Of a DNA stretch of 64,000 bases, positions 7,652-18,785 are shown piece after piece. The position numbers and the translations under genes are program-made. The first letter of the stretch is position 1; each line of letters begins with the position of its first letter. The notes below the pieces were generated by a model. That model saw only the letters and a program-made list of their open reading frames with translations, did no database searches and was not told the origin of the DNA. This DNA is from Cellulosimicrobium cellulans (GTDB lineage: Bacteria > Actinomycetota > Actinomycetes > Actinomycetales > Cellulomonadaceae): positions 4,154,001 to 4,218,000 of the forward strand of contig NZ_JAFBCN010000001.1 in assembly GCF_016907755.1 (NCBI RefSeq). Reading direction: 5' to 3'.

Positions 7652-7989
7652 GCCTCCATCGTCGCACCGCAGGAGCGTCAGAGGTCAGCCACCACCGCCC
7701 AAGCCGACGAGACTCGCGAGGACCCCCCACACACAGGAGCCGCGCGACAAGCAGACCTGCACAACGACCAGCACGCGTGATCGCCGGCAGCGCGGCCCAC
7801 GGTGTGACGACGTGGCGGGGTGGGAGGCGGCGCCGGGTCGTGGCGGGCCTGGCGGGAGCCGCGAGGAACGAGCGGCGGATGGTAGACCCGGCGCCGCCTC
7901 CCACCCCGCACCCAACCCGACCAGGCGGGCAGTCGCTCCCCCGCCGACCCCGCGCCCACGGTGACGACCCCGAACGGGTCGGCCGAGAG
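7652..7989. other. 338-bp intergenic region with a large inverted repeat
   Basis: Separates two minus-strand genes. The only clear structure is the 24-nt inverted repeat at 7815-7909. No conserved reading frame is seen. Confidence 0.6.
7815..7909. terminator. 24-nt perfect inverted repeat past the helicase-like gene
   Basis: Arm 7815-7838 (starts GCGGGGTGGGAGGCGG) is the exact reverse complement of 7886-7909; the 47-nt loop contains a nested GCCGC/GCGGC pair. It is 81 nt beyond the stop of the 1377-residue gene. A very stable structure; no T-tract. Confidence 0.6.
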
Positions 7990-10900
7990 TCAGAGGTCGT
8001 CGTCGCCGTGCTGCTCGTCGTCGTCGATCACCGGCACGACGACGATCCTGTCGCCCCCTCCGGTCTGCGCGACGCCCCCGGTCTCCGGGAGCCGCTCGTC
8101 GCGCACCGCCTGCACGACCCTCCGGATGCGCTCGGCCTCCTTGGCGGGGTCGAGGAACGCGGCGGCGGACCACACCTGCGCGACGGTCCACCCGATGCGC
8201 TCGAGGCGTTCGGCCACCTGCCGGTCCCGCACGCGCACGCTGCGCTCGGCGACGTACGCGGCGTCGTCGGTGAGGACGGCGACGAGGAGCTCGCCGGGCA
8301 GGTCGGGGTGGCCGACGACGAGCGGGATGCGGTCGCCGTCGCCGATGCCGTAGTCGGTCTCGACGACGAGGCCCGCGCGCCAGAGGCGCTCGGCGAGGTC
8401 GAGCACGAGCCGGTCGGGGCTGCCGCCGAGGTCGACGCCGTTGCCGAGGGTCACCTGGTCGGCGGCGCCGCTGCGCTGCTCGGCGAGGTCGAGGACCTCG
8501 GCGAGCAGCCGGGCGCCGGCCCCGCGCAGCCGCTCCGGGTCGAGGTCGCCCGCGGTGAAGCACGACACGACGTGGAGGCGACGGCGGGTGGCGCCGACGG
8601 AGTCGAGCAGCATGGCCTCGGCCCCGGGGGTGTTGAGGATGCCGAACCGGTGGAGCACCCGCCCGTGCGGCGTGCGGCCGAACCCGACGGACAGGACGAT
8701 CGTGTCGCGCACGAGCCCGGCGACGCCGGACACGTCGGCGACGACGACGGGTTCGGCGCGGGAACCGGAGAAGAAGCTGGCGAGCGCGGGGTTCTGGCGC
8801 ACCTCGACGAGGAGGGCGTCGCGGATGCGGTCGGCGTGCAGGGGCGTGACGGTGACGATCGCGAGGGACTCGTCGGGCCGCGTGAGCGCGTGCTCGATGG
8901 CGACCTCCACGACGCGGTCCACCTCGGCCTGGGTGCTCTCGACCGCGCCGGACGTCGGGTCGGGCATGCCGGCGCCGTCGACGACGTCGAGCTGGACGAG
9001 GACCTCGGCGCGGGGCAGGGGCGCGGGGCGCAGCACGCCGTCGTAGCCGTGCTCGGCGAGGAAGGTCGTGACGTACGGGTCGCGCCGCGACCCGTCGGCG
9101 AGGAGCTCGACCGTGGGCAGCAGCTCGGCGAGCTCTCGCACGGTCTCGGTCGAGGCGGCGCGCGGGTCGCCGACCGCGACGACCTGCCGCCCGCGGGCGA
9201 GCGCGGAGAGCACGAGCTCGACGGGCGCGTGCTCGATCGCGTCGAGGACGACGAGGTCGACGGTGCGCGTCGCGGGGACGAGGTGCGGCACGAGGGTCGG
9301 CGTGGCGACGAGCACGGGGCGCAGGCGCCGCAGCACGGCGGGGTGCTTCTCGGCCGTCTCCCGAAGGCTCACGAGGCGGCCTTCGAGCAGCTCGGTGAAC
9401 AGGTCCTCGGCCTCGTCCCGGTGCTCGCGCATCGCGGTCCCGAGGTGGTCGCGGACCGCCGCGCGGACGGGCGCGGCCAGCGACGCGACGTGCGTGCGGT
9501 CGAGGTCGCGGAACCGGCGCGCGAGCGCGTCGAGGCCGGCGCCGTCCTGACCGGCCAGGGCCTGGTCCTGCGCGAGCACCTGCTCGAACACGGAGCTCCA
9601 CCATGCGAGCTCCAGCTCGGGGCCGACGAAGTCGGGCTCGACGCGGCGCACGGCGAGGTCGGCGAGGAGCTCGCCGAGGCCGAGGTCGGTGAGCCGGCGC
9701 AGGATCGCGGTCCGCGCGGGGAGGGAGTCGAGGGACTCGGCGTCCTCGGCGAGCGCGTCGAGGCGCGTCGCGAGCGCGTCGAGCGGGGCGTCGAGGAGGT
9801 CCCCGCCCCCGGGGGTGCCGTCGAGCGCGGGCTCGAGCTCCTCCACGTCGATGCGCACGGCCTCGTGCGTGTCCTCGATCGCGGACAGCCCCTCGGGCAG
9901 CACGGGCCAGCCGCCGCGCGGGCACTGCTCCTGCCAGACCGCGCGCTGCGCCTGCACCTCGACGAGCGCGGCGTGCAGGTCGGGCACGCGGACGCCGGGC
10001 CGGACCATGTCGCGCGCCTGGCGGTGCAGCCGTCGGCGGGCGAACCAGCCCATCTCGATGCCGCGCTCCGCGCGCCACTGCTTGGTCGCGGTCGCCTCGA
10101 CCATGTCCTGCGCGGTGCGCTCGAAGATGAGGGGCTGGAACACGTCGAGCGTGCCGCGCATGCCGCCGAGCATGGTGAGCTGGTCGCCCCACTGGCGCAG
10201 CGTCGTCGCGGGCGTCAGCCCGGTGCGCTGGGCGACCTGGTCGACCTGCGCGCGCAGCTGCGGGAGCGTGTGCGTGCGCAGGCGCTCGACGCGCACGAGC
10301 GCGTCGTGGGCCTCCTGCGGCGTGGTGAGGGCGGCGCCGTACCAGGGGGTCGACGTCGCGCGCGCGGTGAAGGCGCCGAGCAGCGCGGCCTCGCGCAGCT
10401 CCGCTGCGATCCGCTCCCGCTGCGGCCCGACGCCGAGCACGACCTCGGTCGTGAGGCGCACCCGGGTGTCGGGGGCCGGTCGCTCGGAGGTGAGCCGGGC
10501 GAGCGCCTGGAGCGCGTCGTAGGCGGACACGCCCCACGGGTCGCGCACGAGGTGCAGCGCCTCGATGTACCCGGCGAGCCGGGCGCGCGCGCCGAGCAGC
10601 GCGTCGCGCGTGCGCGCGAGGTCCTCGTCCTCGCCCGGCTCGGGCTCGGTGGCCATCGCGGACAGGAGTCGGTGCGACGCCGTCTCGCGCCACGTCGGCT
10701 CGGGGACGACGTCGAGCACGAGGCCGCCCAGGCCCAGCTCGTCGAGCCGCGCGAGGAGCGCGTCCGCGGCCCGGCGGTGGCCCGGGACGTACAGCACGTG
10801 GCGCCCGGACGCCGCGGCCTCGGCGACGACGGCCGCGAGCGTGCCCGCGACGTCGGACCCGGCCGGGGCGTCGACGAAGAGGTGCGAACCGCTCGCGAGC

Positions 10901-12123
10901 ACGTCGACGACGTGGCGCTGGGACGGGTCGAGGTCGCCGGCGCCGCGCTCGTGCACCGGGTCCGCGTCGCCGACGCGCGGCGCGGGCAGCTCGGCACGCA
11001 GCGCGACGGCCGAGCGCTCGTCCCCGGCCAGCGCGGCGACGACCTCGTGCCGCTCGAGCGCCGGCGCGAGCTCGTCGAGGTCGTCGACGAGGACCTGCCC
11101 GGGGTGCACGAACGTGCCGACGAGGACGCGGTGGGTCAGGTCGAAGTCGTCGAGCACGGCCTGGCCGAGCGCGGCGATGCGACGGGTCGCGTCGCCGGGG
11201 TCGAAGCCCGCGCCGGTGAACGTGGAGCGCGCGAGCGTCACCGGGTCGAGGAGCGCGCCGTGCGCGCGCAGCGTGCGCGCGAGGAGCGGGTTGATCTCGG
11301 CCGTCGGCTCGAGGGTCAGCTCGTAGTCGGTCTCGCCGTCCCCGCGCGGGGTCACGGTCAGAGGACGCAGGAGCACGGGGGCGCGCACCGTCCGGGACGT
11401 CGGCTCCTGCTCGGTCTCGTCGACCTCGCCCCGGGGCTGACGGCCGGCTTCGGGGGCGTGCACGCCGTCGGACCCGTCCCGCTCGTCCGAGAGCGCGGGC
11501 TCGTCCTCCCTCGCGCCGTCACCGGGGCGGGTGCCGGATCCGGCCTCGCCGGGGCCCGCGACGTCGTCGTCCCCGCTCGGGACGACCGTCGCGGGGGCGC
11601 GGCCCGCGACCCGGGCGAGCACCGCGACGTCGTCCTCGGCCAGCGGCACCGAGAGGCTCTGGGTCCAGGTCGCGACCCCGATCGCCAGGTATGTGGGCGC
11701 GACGCCGTAGCGCTGGGCGTGCTCGGCGGCGCGGACCACGACGGCCCGTGCGCGGCGCCGCGCGGCGGGCAGCGACCCGCCCTCGCGGAACAGGTTCGAA
11801 AGCCGCGTCGGCCGCCCGGCGAAGAGCTGGGCGACGCCCGAGGGGTGGGCGGCCGTCAGGTCGACGACGGCGTCGCCGAGGAGCGAGACGTCGGCGAGCG
11901 ACGAGCCCCCGGCGAGCTCGACGAGGCCCGCGCGCCACCGCGTGACGGCCTCGTCGACGAGGTCCGCCGTCGTGGGCTCGGGGACGAGCACGGGGCGGGA
12001 CGCTGTCACGCCGTCGTCCGTCGCGGCGTCGGGCTGGTCGGTCCCACCGGGAGCGGTCGCGGGCAGCCGAGCAGGATCGGCCACGCTCCGGGCGGCTGAG
12101 CTGGTGCGGGCTGCGGCATTCAC
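7990..12123 (-). CDS. Large SF1 (DNA2/NAM7-like) helicase-related protein with degenerate ATPase and nuclease motifs
   Basis: 1377 residues. The centre (residues ~400-1150) has the layout of large DUF4011-type SF1 helicases: LDPSQRHVVDVLASG before motif I and VDLVVLDAIEHAP at motif II. The C-terminal ~110 residues resemble the MTES_1575 restriction-endonuclease-like domain (RLVLDLAERLWRAGLVVETDYG ... VRDRQVAERLERIGW). Key residues are missing: motif I reads DAPAGSDVAGT with no GKT lysine, the DE of motif II is absent, and the D/E-x-K nuclease positions are IPLVV and VAVLTDD. An inactive or repurposed DNA/RNA-binding scaffold is the best reading. GTG start; TAGCGT 6 nt upstream (leaderless). 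Confidence 0.7.
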   Translation of the reverse strand: MNAAARTSSAARSVADPARLPATAPGGTDQPDAATDDGVTASRPVLVPEPTTADLVDEAVTRWRAGLVELAGGSSLADVSLLGDAVVDLTAAHPSGVAQLFAGRPTRLSNLFREGGSLPAARRRARAVVVRAAEHAQRYGVAPTYLAIGVATWTQSLSVPLAEDDVAVLARVAGRAPATVVPSGDDDVAGPGEAGSGTRPGDGAREDEPALSDERDGSDGVHAPEAGRQPRGEVDETEQEPTSRTVRAPVLLRPLTVTPRGDGETDYELTLEPTAEINPLLARTLRAHGALLDPVTLARSTFTGAGFDPGDATRRIAALGQAVLDDFDLTHRVLVGTFVHPGQVLVDDLDELAPALERHEVVAALAGDERSAVALRAELPAPRVGDADPVHERGAGDLDPSQRHVVDVLASGSHLFVDAPAGSDVAGTLAAVVAEAAASGRHVLYVPGHRRAADALLARLDELGLGGLVLDVVPEPTWRETASHRLLSAMATEPEPGEDEDLARTRDALLGARARLAGYIEALHLVRDPWGVSAYDALQALARLTSERPAPDTRVRLTTEVVLGVGPQRERIAAELREAALLGAFTARATSTPWYGAALTTPQEAHDALVRVERLRTHTLPQLRAQVDQVAQRTGLTPATTLRQWGDQLTMLGGMRGTLDVFQPLIFERTAQDMVEATATKQWRAERGIEMGWFARRRLHRQARDMVRPGVRVPDLHAALVEVQAQRAVWQEQCPRGGWPVLPEGLSAIEDTHEAVRIDVEELEPALDGTPGGGDLLDAPLDALATRLDALAEDAESLDSLPARTAILRRLTDLGLGELLADLAVRRVEPDFVGPELELAWWSSVFEQVLAQDQALAGQDGAGLDALARRFRDLDRTHVASLAAPVRAAVRDHLGTAMREHRDEAEDLFTELLEGRLVSLRETAEKHPAVLRRLRPVLVATPTLVPHLVPATRTVDLVVLDAIEHAPVELVLSALARGRQVVAVGDPRAASTETVRELAELLPTVELLADGSRRDPYVTTFLAEHGYDGVLRPAPLPRAEVLVQLDVVDGAGMPDPTSGAVESTQAEVDRVVEVAIEHALTRPDESLAIVTVTPLHADRIRDALLVEVRQNPALASFFSGSRAEPVVVADVSGVAGLVRDTIVLSVGFGRTPHGRVLHRFGILNTPGAEAMLLDSVGATRRRLHVVSCFTAGDLDPERLRGAGARLLAEVLDLAEQRSGAADQVTLGNGVDLGGSPDRLVLDLAERLWRAGLVVETDYGIGDGDRIPLVVGHPDLPGELLVAVLTDDAAYVAERSVRVRDRQVAERLERIGWTVAQVWSAAAFLDPAKEAERIRRVVQAVRDERLPETGGVAQTGGGDRIVVVPVIDDDEQHGDDDL

Positions 12124-12129
12124 CCTCCG

Positions 12130-12135
12130 ACGCTA
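12130..12135 (-). promoter_or_regulatory. -10 element TAGCGT, leaderless start of the helicase-like gene
   Basis: TAGCGT on the minus strand ends 6 nt before GTG 12123. GGAGG is directly adjacent to the GTG, too close to act as a ribosome binding site. Confidence 0.5.
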
Positions 12136-12262
12136 ACCGTCCGCCTCGCGAGGCCCGGCGCGGCGCGCCGGAGGGTCGGCGACCCGGTGCACCGGGCGGC
12201 GGCGGGCCGGGGCCGCCCTCCGACGGGTCCTGCGCGCGGCCGACTGACGACGAGACGACGAA

Positions 12263-12298
12263 CGGCCCCGGATCACGAGAATTCGTGTTCCGAGGCCG
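12263..12298. terminator. 16-bp hairpin with one mismatch, AATT-type loop
   Basis: CGGCCCCGGATCACGA pairs with TCGTGTTCCGAGGCCG (15 of 16 including one G-T) around a 4-nt loop. It is isolated in the intergenic region; it could end a transcript from either side or be a small RNA element. Confidence 0.45.
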
Positions 12299-12817
12299 TC
12301 GTTCCGAGCTATTCCGGGGTGTTCTCCCGGAGAAGTATGAAACAGCGCGCACCGCGCAGGGGGCAGGCGATGCGCGCTGTCGAGGACTATCTTGCACGGC
12401 GAGATGGCGGGCGTCAACACGGCCCACGGTCCTGGACGGGTAAATCACCCGCGTGACCCCGGAGGCGTCTGAGAACCACCTGGACGAGCGTCCACAACAT
12501 GCGCGGGATTCCGCGAATTCGCGACCGCGCACCACTGCCTGCACCCTGTGGCGCACACCACACCGCGCGGCATGCGACGGGGTTCGCGTGAGAGCCGACG
12601 ACGGCCCGCGCAACCCCCGGCAGGATACGTCGCCGTCGTCGGGCCGCCCTCCTCGTCGCCCCGTCCCCGGGCCACCCGGGCGCGACGACGGGCGCCGGCG
12701 CGCACCACCGCGGCGCTCCGACCGGCGGCGTCACAGGATCTCTCCCGTTCCTCTGAGCCCCCGGCACGACGCCCCTGAGCAAGGTCCACACGAGCGGCCT
12801 ACCGTGGGAGGACGCCC

Positions 12818-13969
12818 GTGGCCCGACGCCGGTCCCTGGCGCGCGGCCGTCGTCCACGGCCGGTGGCGGCGGGTGGTCCTGCCCCGCCGACGACCGGAAA
12901 CCCGCACCACGTGACGACACCCCCCGCGCCCCGCCCCGAGAACGACGACTCCCCTGCCTCGCGCCCCGCGCCCCACGACGCCGGCCGCGAGGCGGGGCGT
13001 GCCGCCGCGGAGACCGCGCCCGCGAAGGAGCGCGAGGCCCCCGCCCGGCTCTCTCTCACGCAGGTCGTCGCGAGCTCGCTCGCCGCCGTGAGCACCACGG
13101 TGCTGCTGTCGTACTTCGGGACCGCCGGCACGATCATCGGCGCCGGCATCGCGAGCGCCCTCACCGTCGTCGCGAACTACGTCTACACGCGCTCGATCCA
13201 GAAGACGCGCGAGCAGCTCGTGCCCGTCGTCGGCAAGGTCGTGCAGGTGACCACCGGTGGGAGCACCCCGCGCGACCGCGCGACGACCACCACCGTCACG
13301 ACCGCCGTCGAGAGCGTGCCGCGCGGGACGGTGGTCGTGGCGGACACGGCAACCGCGCCCGATCCGGACGGTGCGTCGGACGCCGAGGCGACGAGCACCC
13401 TCCCCACCGACGGCGACCCCGTGGCCCCGGAGAGCACGGAGCCGGAGCAGCCGCAGAACGCCTGGCTGCGGCTCGTCGACCGCTACGGCCGTGGGCGGGT
13501 CCTGACGGTCTCGGCGCTCGCGCTGTTCGTCGTGGTGATGGGCGTCGTCCTCGTGGTCGAGCTCGCGATCGGCAAGCCGATCTCCGACGCCGTGCGGGGT
13601 GTGGAGGGCTCGGGGACGACGATCAGCCGCGAGCGCTCCGCCGGCACGGACGACCCCGCGACGCCCGCACCGTCGGGCCCGGCCGTGGACCCGTCGACCG
13701 TGCCGACCCAGGACCCTGCCCCGAACCCGACTCCGACGGACGAGCCGTCCACCACCCCGACCCCGGACCCCACCGAGAGCCCCACCGAGGAGCCTTCGCC
13801 GGAACCGACGACCCCGGACCCCGATCCCTCGACCACGCCCGACCCGGGCACGGGCACGGGCACCGGCAGCGGCGAGGGCTCGGAGGCCGAGACCGGCACC
13901 GGCGGGAGCGCGGGCACGGCGCCCACGCCGACACCGTCGACCGGACCGCCGACCGGCGCCTCGGCCTAG
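12818..13969 (+). CDS. Membrane protein with Pro/Thr-rich extracytoplasmic tail, unknown function
   Basis: 383 residues. A disordered basic/Pro-rich head (1-85) is followed by a hydrophobic pair of helices (VVASSLAAVSTTVLLSYFG, TIIGAGIASALTVVANYVY, ~90-130), a hydrophilic middle, a third helix (VLTVSALALFVVVMGVVLVV, ~228-250), and then a long PTPTDEPSTTPTPDP-type linker of ~130 residues. The topology suggests a cell-surface stalk. GTG 12818 was chosen for the GGGAGGA sequence 6 nt upstream. The gene's 3' end faces the GDPD gene with 21 bp between stops. No enzymatic domain recognised. Confidence 0.7.
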   Translation: MARRRSLARGRRPRPVAAGGPAPPTTGNPHHVTTPPAPRPENDDSPASRPAPHDAGREAGRAAAETAPAKEREAPARLSLTQVVASSLAAVSTTVLLSYFGTAGTIIGAGIASALTVVANYVYTRSIQKTREQLVPVVGKVVQVTTGGSTPRDRATTTTVTTAVESVPRGTVVVADTATAPDPDGASDAEATSTLPTDGDPVAPESTEPEQPQNAWLRLVDRYGRGRVLTVSALALFVVVMGVVLVVELAIGKPISDAVRGVEGSGTTISRERSAGTDDPATPAPSGPAVDPSTVPTQDPAPNPTPTDEPSTTPTPDPTESPTEEPSPEPTTPDPDPSTTPDPGTGTGTGSGEGSEAETGTGGSAGTAPTPTPSTGPPTGASA

Positions 13970-13990
13970 CACCGCGGTCGGGCGGTCACG

Positions 13991-15811
13991 TCACCAGCGG
14001 AGCGCCTCTCGGACCTGGTGCTCCAGCCGCGGCGCGACACCCGTCTCCGCCTCGACCTCGCCCCGCACCCGCACCGCGGTCTCGGGCGCACTCGTGATGA
14101 TCGCGTCCACGTCGCCCGCGCGCAGCACGGCCCGCAGCCCCGCGGTGTCGTTCACGGTCCACACGAGCAGGTCGACCCCCGCCGCGCGCGCCACGGCGCG
14201 CGTCCGGGCGCCGAGCGAGGACTGCTCCACGGCGAGGAAGTCGACGTCCGGGACCTCGCGCACGCCCCGCACGAGCGGGACGACGTACCCCACCTCGATC
14301 TCCGGGGCGGCGGCGTTCACCGCGTCGGCGAGGTCCGGGTAGATCGCCTGGACGAGGTACTCGTCGGCGACGCCCTCCTCGCGCAGCAGCGCGACGACGT
14401 CGGGCACGTACGACGCCGTCTCCCTGCCGTGGAGCTTCAGCTCGACGAGGAGCGGCTGGTCCAGCTCCTTCGCGCGCCGCACGAAGTCCCGCAGCGACGG
14501 GATCGTCGCCTCGTGCCCGCCCTGCCGGATCGTCGTCGCGGTGAGCTCGTCGAGCGTGAGGTCCCCGACCGCGCGCCCCGACCCGGCGAGGCGGCGCAGC
14601 GTCGTGTCGTGGAAGACCACGAGCCCCCCGTCGGAGGCCTGCAGCACGTCCAGCTCGACGTAGTCCACGCCCAGCGCGGCCGCGGCCTCGAGCGACGGGA
14701 TCGAGTTCTCGACCGCGGCGGCCGGGTGCCCGCGGTGGGCGACGACGCCGGGCAGGTGCTCCGTGACCCGGGAGACGGCCAGCGTGTTCGTGGCGACGAG
14801 CGCCAGGGCGCCGAGGACCGCCCCCGCGACGAGGAGGGCGCGCGTCGGGCCGGGCGGGACGACGGCGGGGCCCCCGGCCGCGGGTACCGGCACGAGGGGC
14901 GTCGTCACGGCCTCCTCGGACCCCGCGCGCCCGGGCCGTCGCTCCCGCGCCACGGCGACGAGCACGTGGGCCACGGTCGCCGCGACCGCGCCCGCGAGAA
15001 CGACTGCCAGCATCTGCACGACGGCGAGCCCGACTCCCGCCACGACCGCCGCCGCGCCGGGCGCCTGGGCGTCGGCGACCCGGGTCGGGACCAGGACGAG
15101 GGCGGCCGCAGCCCCCGCGACGACGAGGGCGGCGAGCCCGACGGGCACCAGCACGACGAGCAGCCGCAGGGTGGCCCGGCGCGTGGCGCGCCAGCTCGCC
15201 AGCATCGCGGCCGCGACCGTGCCGCCGTCCTCCACCAGGAACGTCGTCGTGAGGACCAGCCGCAGGTTCGCCCACAGCACCGCCACCAGGAATGCGACGT
15301 AGACCAGGAGGCCGCCCCGGAACTTCAGGAGCTCGGCGATGACGAAGTCCGGGATCGCGACTCCCCGGACGAGGAGCGCCGCCGTCCCGAGTCCGCCGAG
15401 CGGGACCAGGACGACCGCGTAGACGAGGAACAGGGCGAGCTGCGGGCTGCGCAGGCCTCGGGCGGCACGGCCCAGGTCGCGCAGGACTCCGCGCAGCGTC
15501 ACCGGCTCGCCCTGGTCGGCCCTCCACGCGACGGCGACGAACGCCCCGTGCTGCACGAGGACCACGACGCCGACGACCACGGCGAGCACCACGAGCAGCA
15601 GCACCGACAGGGGGGTGGTCAGGACATGGACCACGTTCTGGTGCGTCAGTGCCTGGACACCCGCCGCCGCCGCGCTCGCCCGCGCGAGCCACGACACCAC
15701 CGGCACGGTGACCGCGGAGAGCACGACGGCGAGGACGAGCACGCGGACCGTGACGCCGCGCAGCACGTACGACCGCCGTGTCGCGTCGCGCAGCAGTGCC
15801 CACGGGCTCAT
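13991..15811 (-). CDS. Glycerophosphodiester phosphodiesterase with N-terminal membrane domain
   Basis: 606 residues. The first ~330 residues hold several membrane segments (e.g. VTVRVLVLAVVLSAVTVPVV, LSVLLLVVLAVVVGVVVLV), the GDPD-associated membrane module. The C-terminal catalytic TIM barrel starts VVAHRGHPAAAVENS (H-R-G metal/substrate site), continues YVELDVLQASDGGLVVFHDTTLRR and ends VLVWTVNDTAGLR-like; all catalytic landmarks (HR, E-x-D, HD) are present. It hydrolyses glycerophosphodiesters from phospholipid turnover or teichoic acids, here probably at the membrane. ATG 15811; an overlapping shifted reading is a shadow. Confidence 0.9.
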   Translation of the reverse strand: MSPWALLRDATRRSYVLRGVTVRVLVLAVVLSAVTVPVVSWLARASAAAAGVQALTHQNVVHVLTTPLSVLLLVVLAVVVGVVVLVQHGAFVAVAWRADQGEPVTLRGVLRDLGRAARGLRSPQLALFLVYAVVLVPLGGLGTAALLVRGVAIPDFVIAELLKFRGGLLVYVAFLVAVLWANLRLVLTTTFLVEDGGTVAAAMLASWRATRRATLRLLVVLVPVGLAALVVAGAAAALVLVPTRVADAQAPGAAAVVAGVGLAVVQMLAVVLAGAVAATVAHVLVAVARERRPGRAGSEEAVTTPLVPVPAAGGPAVVPPGPTRALLVAGAVLGALALVATNTLAVSRVTEHLPGVVAHRGHPAAAVENSIPSLEAAAALGVDYVELDVLQASDGGLVVFHDTTLRRLAGSGRAVGDLTLDELTATTIRQGGHEATIPSLRDFVRRAKELDQPLLVELKLHGRETASYVPDVVALLREEGVADEYLVQAIYPDLADAVNAAAPEIEVGYVVPLVRGVREVPDVDFLAVEQSSLGARTRAVARAAGVDLLVWTVNDTAGLRAVLRAGDVDAIITSAPETAVRVRGEVEAETGVAPRLEHQVREALRW

Positions 15812-15879
15812 GGAACCTCGCTCCCGGTCTGGTCGTGCGAGGTGGCGGTCGGCCGGGGCGGCCCGTGCCGGACTCTCGG

Positions 15880-15952
15880 TGCGCCTGGCCAGATTCGAAC
15901 TGGCGACACCCGCTTTAGGAGAGCGGTGCTCTATCCCCTGAGCTACAGGCGC
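15880..15952 (-). tRNA. tRNA-Arg (anticodon CCU)
   Basis: Complete cloverleaf on the minus strand: acceptor GCGCCTG/CAGGCGC, D-stem GCTC/GAGC, anticodon stem CCGCT/AGCGG with loop CTCCTAA (anticodon CCT, reads AGG), variable loop GTGTC, T-stem GCCAG/CTGGC with TTCGAAT loop, discriminator A. CCA is not encoded. Confidence 0.97.
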
Positions 15953-16071
15953 GCGGCCCCGGGGAACGGGCCGGGGGACAGCCTAGCCGTCGGCGGCCGT
16001 CCGAGGCGAAGCGCGCTCGCGCCGACGGGGACCGTCGGGCCGGCGCGCGGCGCGCACGCGAGGATGGGCGC

Positions 16072-17034
16072 ATGCCCACCGGACGTGCCGACGCGCCACG
16101 ACGCGTCCTCCTCGACTGCGACCCCGGCCACGACGACGCGATCGCGATGCTGCTCGCGCACGGCAGCCCGGTCGTCGACCTCGTGGCCGTGACGACGGTC
16201 GCGGGGAACCAGACGCTGGAGAAGGTCACGCGCAACGCGCTCGCCGTCGCCGAGCTCGCGGGGATCGACGCCCCGGTCGCGGCCGGGTGCGACCGGCCGC
16301 TCGTCCGGCCGCGGATCGTCGCACCGGAGATCCACGGCGACTCCGGGATGGACGGGCCGGTCCTGCCCTCACCACGCCGCGCCGTCGACCGCCGCCACGC
16401 GGTGGACCTCATCGTGGACACGGTCATGGGCGCAGAGCCCGGCGAGATCACGCTCGTGCCGACCGGACCCCTGACGAACGTCGCGATGGCGGCGCGCAAG
16501 GAGCCGCGCATCGTGCCGCGCGTGCGGGAGGTGGTGATGATGGGCGGCGGCTACCACGTGGGCAACCGCACGCCGGTCGCGGAGTTCAACGTGCTCGCCG
16601 ACCCGGAGGCCGCGCACGTCGTGCTGGACGAGCCGTGGCCGGTGACGATGGTCGGGCTGGACCTCACGCACCAGGCGGTCGCGACGCCGGACGTGCGCGA
16701 CCTGCTCTCCGGGCTCGACACCGCCGCCGCGCGGTTCGTCGGCGAGCTGCTCGACTTCTACGGGGCGACGTACCGCTCCGCGCAGGGCTTCCTCTACCCG
16801 CCCGTCCACGACCCGTGCGCGGTGGCGTACGTCATCGACCCGGAGGTGATGACGACGCGCCGCGCCCCGCTGGACGTCGAGCTCCACGGCGCGCTGACCA
16901 CCGGCATGACGGTCGCGGACCTGCGCGGCGACGAGCCCGCCCCTGACGAGTGCCGCACCCAGGTCGCGGTCACCCTCGACCACACCCGCTTCTGGGACCT
17001 GGTCCTCGACGCCCTCCGACACCTCCCCGCCTGA
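16072..17034 (+). CDS. Nucleoside hydrolase (inosine-uridine preferring family)
   Basis: 320 residues. The N-terminal calcium-binding signature LLDCDPGHDDAIAMLLA (residues ~11-27) is diagnostic. Further family motifs are VTTVAGNQTLEKVTRNAL, HGDSGMDGP, LVPTGPLTNVA and VMMGGGYHVGNRTPVAEFN. It hydrolyses the N-glycosidic bond of ribonucleosides for purine/pyrimidine salvage in the cytosol; base preference is not certain. ATG 16072, with GAGGAT ending 6 nt before it (possible weak leaderless promoter). Its TGA stop is the base of a long hairpin shared with the convergent folA. Confidence 0.93.
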   Translation: MPTGRADAPRRVLLDCDPGHDDAIAMLLAHGSPVVDLVAVTTVAGNQTLEKVTRNALAVAELAGIDAPVAAGCDRPLVRPRIVAPEIHGDSGMDGPVLPSPRRAVDRRHAVDLIVDTVMGAEPGEITLVPTGPLTNVAMAARKEPRIVPRVREVVMMGGGYHVGNRTPVAEFNVLADPEAAHVVLDEPWPVTMVGLDLTHQAVATPDVRDLLSGLDTAAARFVGELLDFYGATYRSAQGFLYPPVHDPCAVAYVIDPEVMTTRRAPLDVELHGALTTGMTVADLRGDEPAPDECRTQVAVTLDHTRFWDLVLDALRHLPA

Positions 17035-17103
17035 CTGGGTTGTGGGCATGAGATGGGCCCGGTTCCGTCGAGGAAACCGGGCCCATCTCATGCCCACAAC
17101 CAG

Positions 17104-17106
<3 letters not shown>
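17032..17106. terminator. 32-bp inverted repeat embedding both convergent stop codons
   Basis: Left arm 17032-17064 and right arm 17075-17106 pair over 32 bp with a single bulged G and a 10-nt loop. The left end is the TGA of the nucleoside hydrolase gene and the right end is the TGA of folA on the other strand. Probably a bidirectional terminator; no T-tract. Confidence 0.75.
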
Positions 17107-18711
<1,605 letters not shown>

Positions 18712-18785
18712 TCACGCGGAGCGCCTCCGGTCGGTCGTACGGGTAGAGCGCCGGACGGACGCTCGTGGGCAACCAGGAGGCAGTG

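Larger units (their letters stand above)
12124..12817. other. 694-bp intergenic region between divergent genes
   Basis: Relatively AT-richer than its neighbours. It contains the hairpin at 12263-12298 and a perfect palindrome CGCGAATTCGCG near 12511-12522. On the minus strand TTGACG (near 12410) sits at an unusual spacing from AAGATA/GATAGT, a weak promoter candidate. Overlapping short frames show no conserved protein. Confidence 0.5.

Noticed and set aside
7408-12099. A 1563-codon plus-strand open frame opposite the helicase-like gene
   Set aside because: Composition is Arg/Glu/Val-rich antisense without domains, while the minus strand encodes a recognisable helicase family protein.
12384-12420. 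Minus-strand promoter TTGACG with AAGATA for the helicase-like gene
   Set aside because: It would leave a ~260-nt leader crossing a strong hairpin, while a TAGCGT -10 sits 6 nt before the GTG.
14018-16192. A 724-codon plus-strand frame
   Set aside because: It runs antisense through the GDPD gene and the tRNA.
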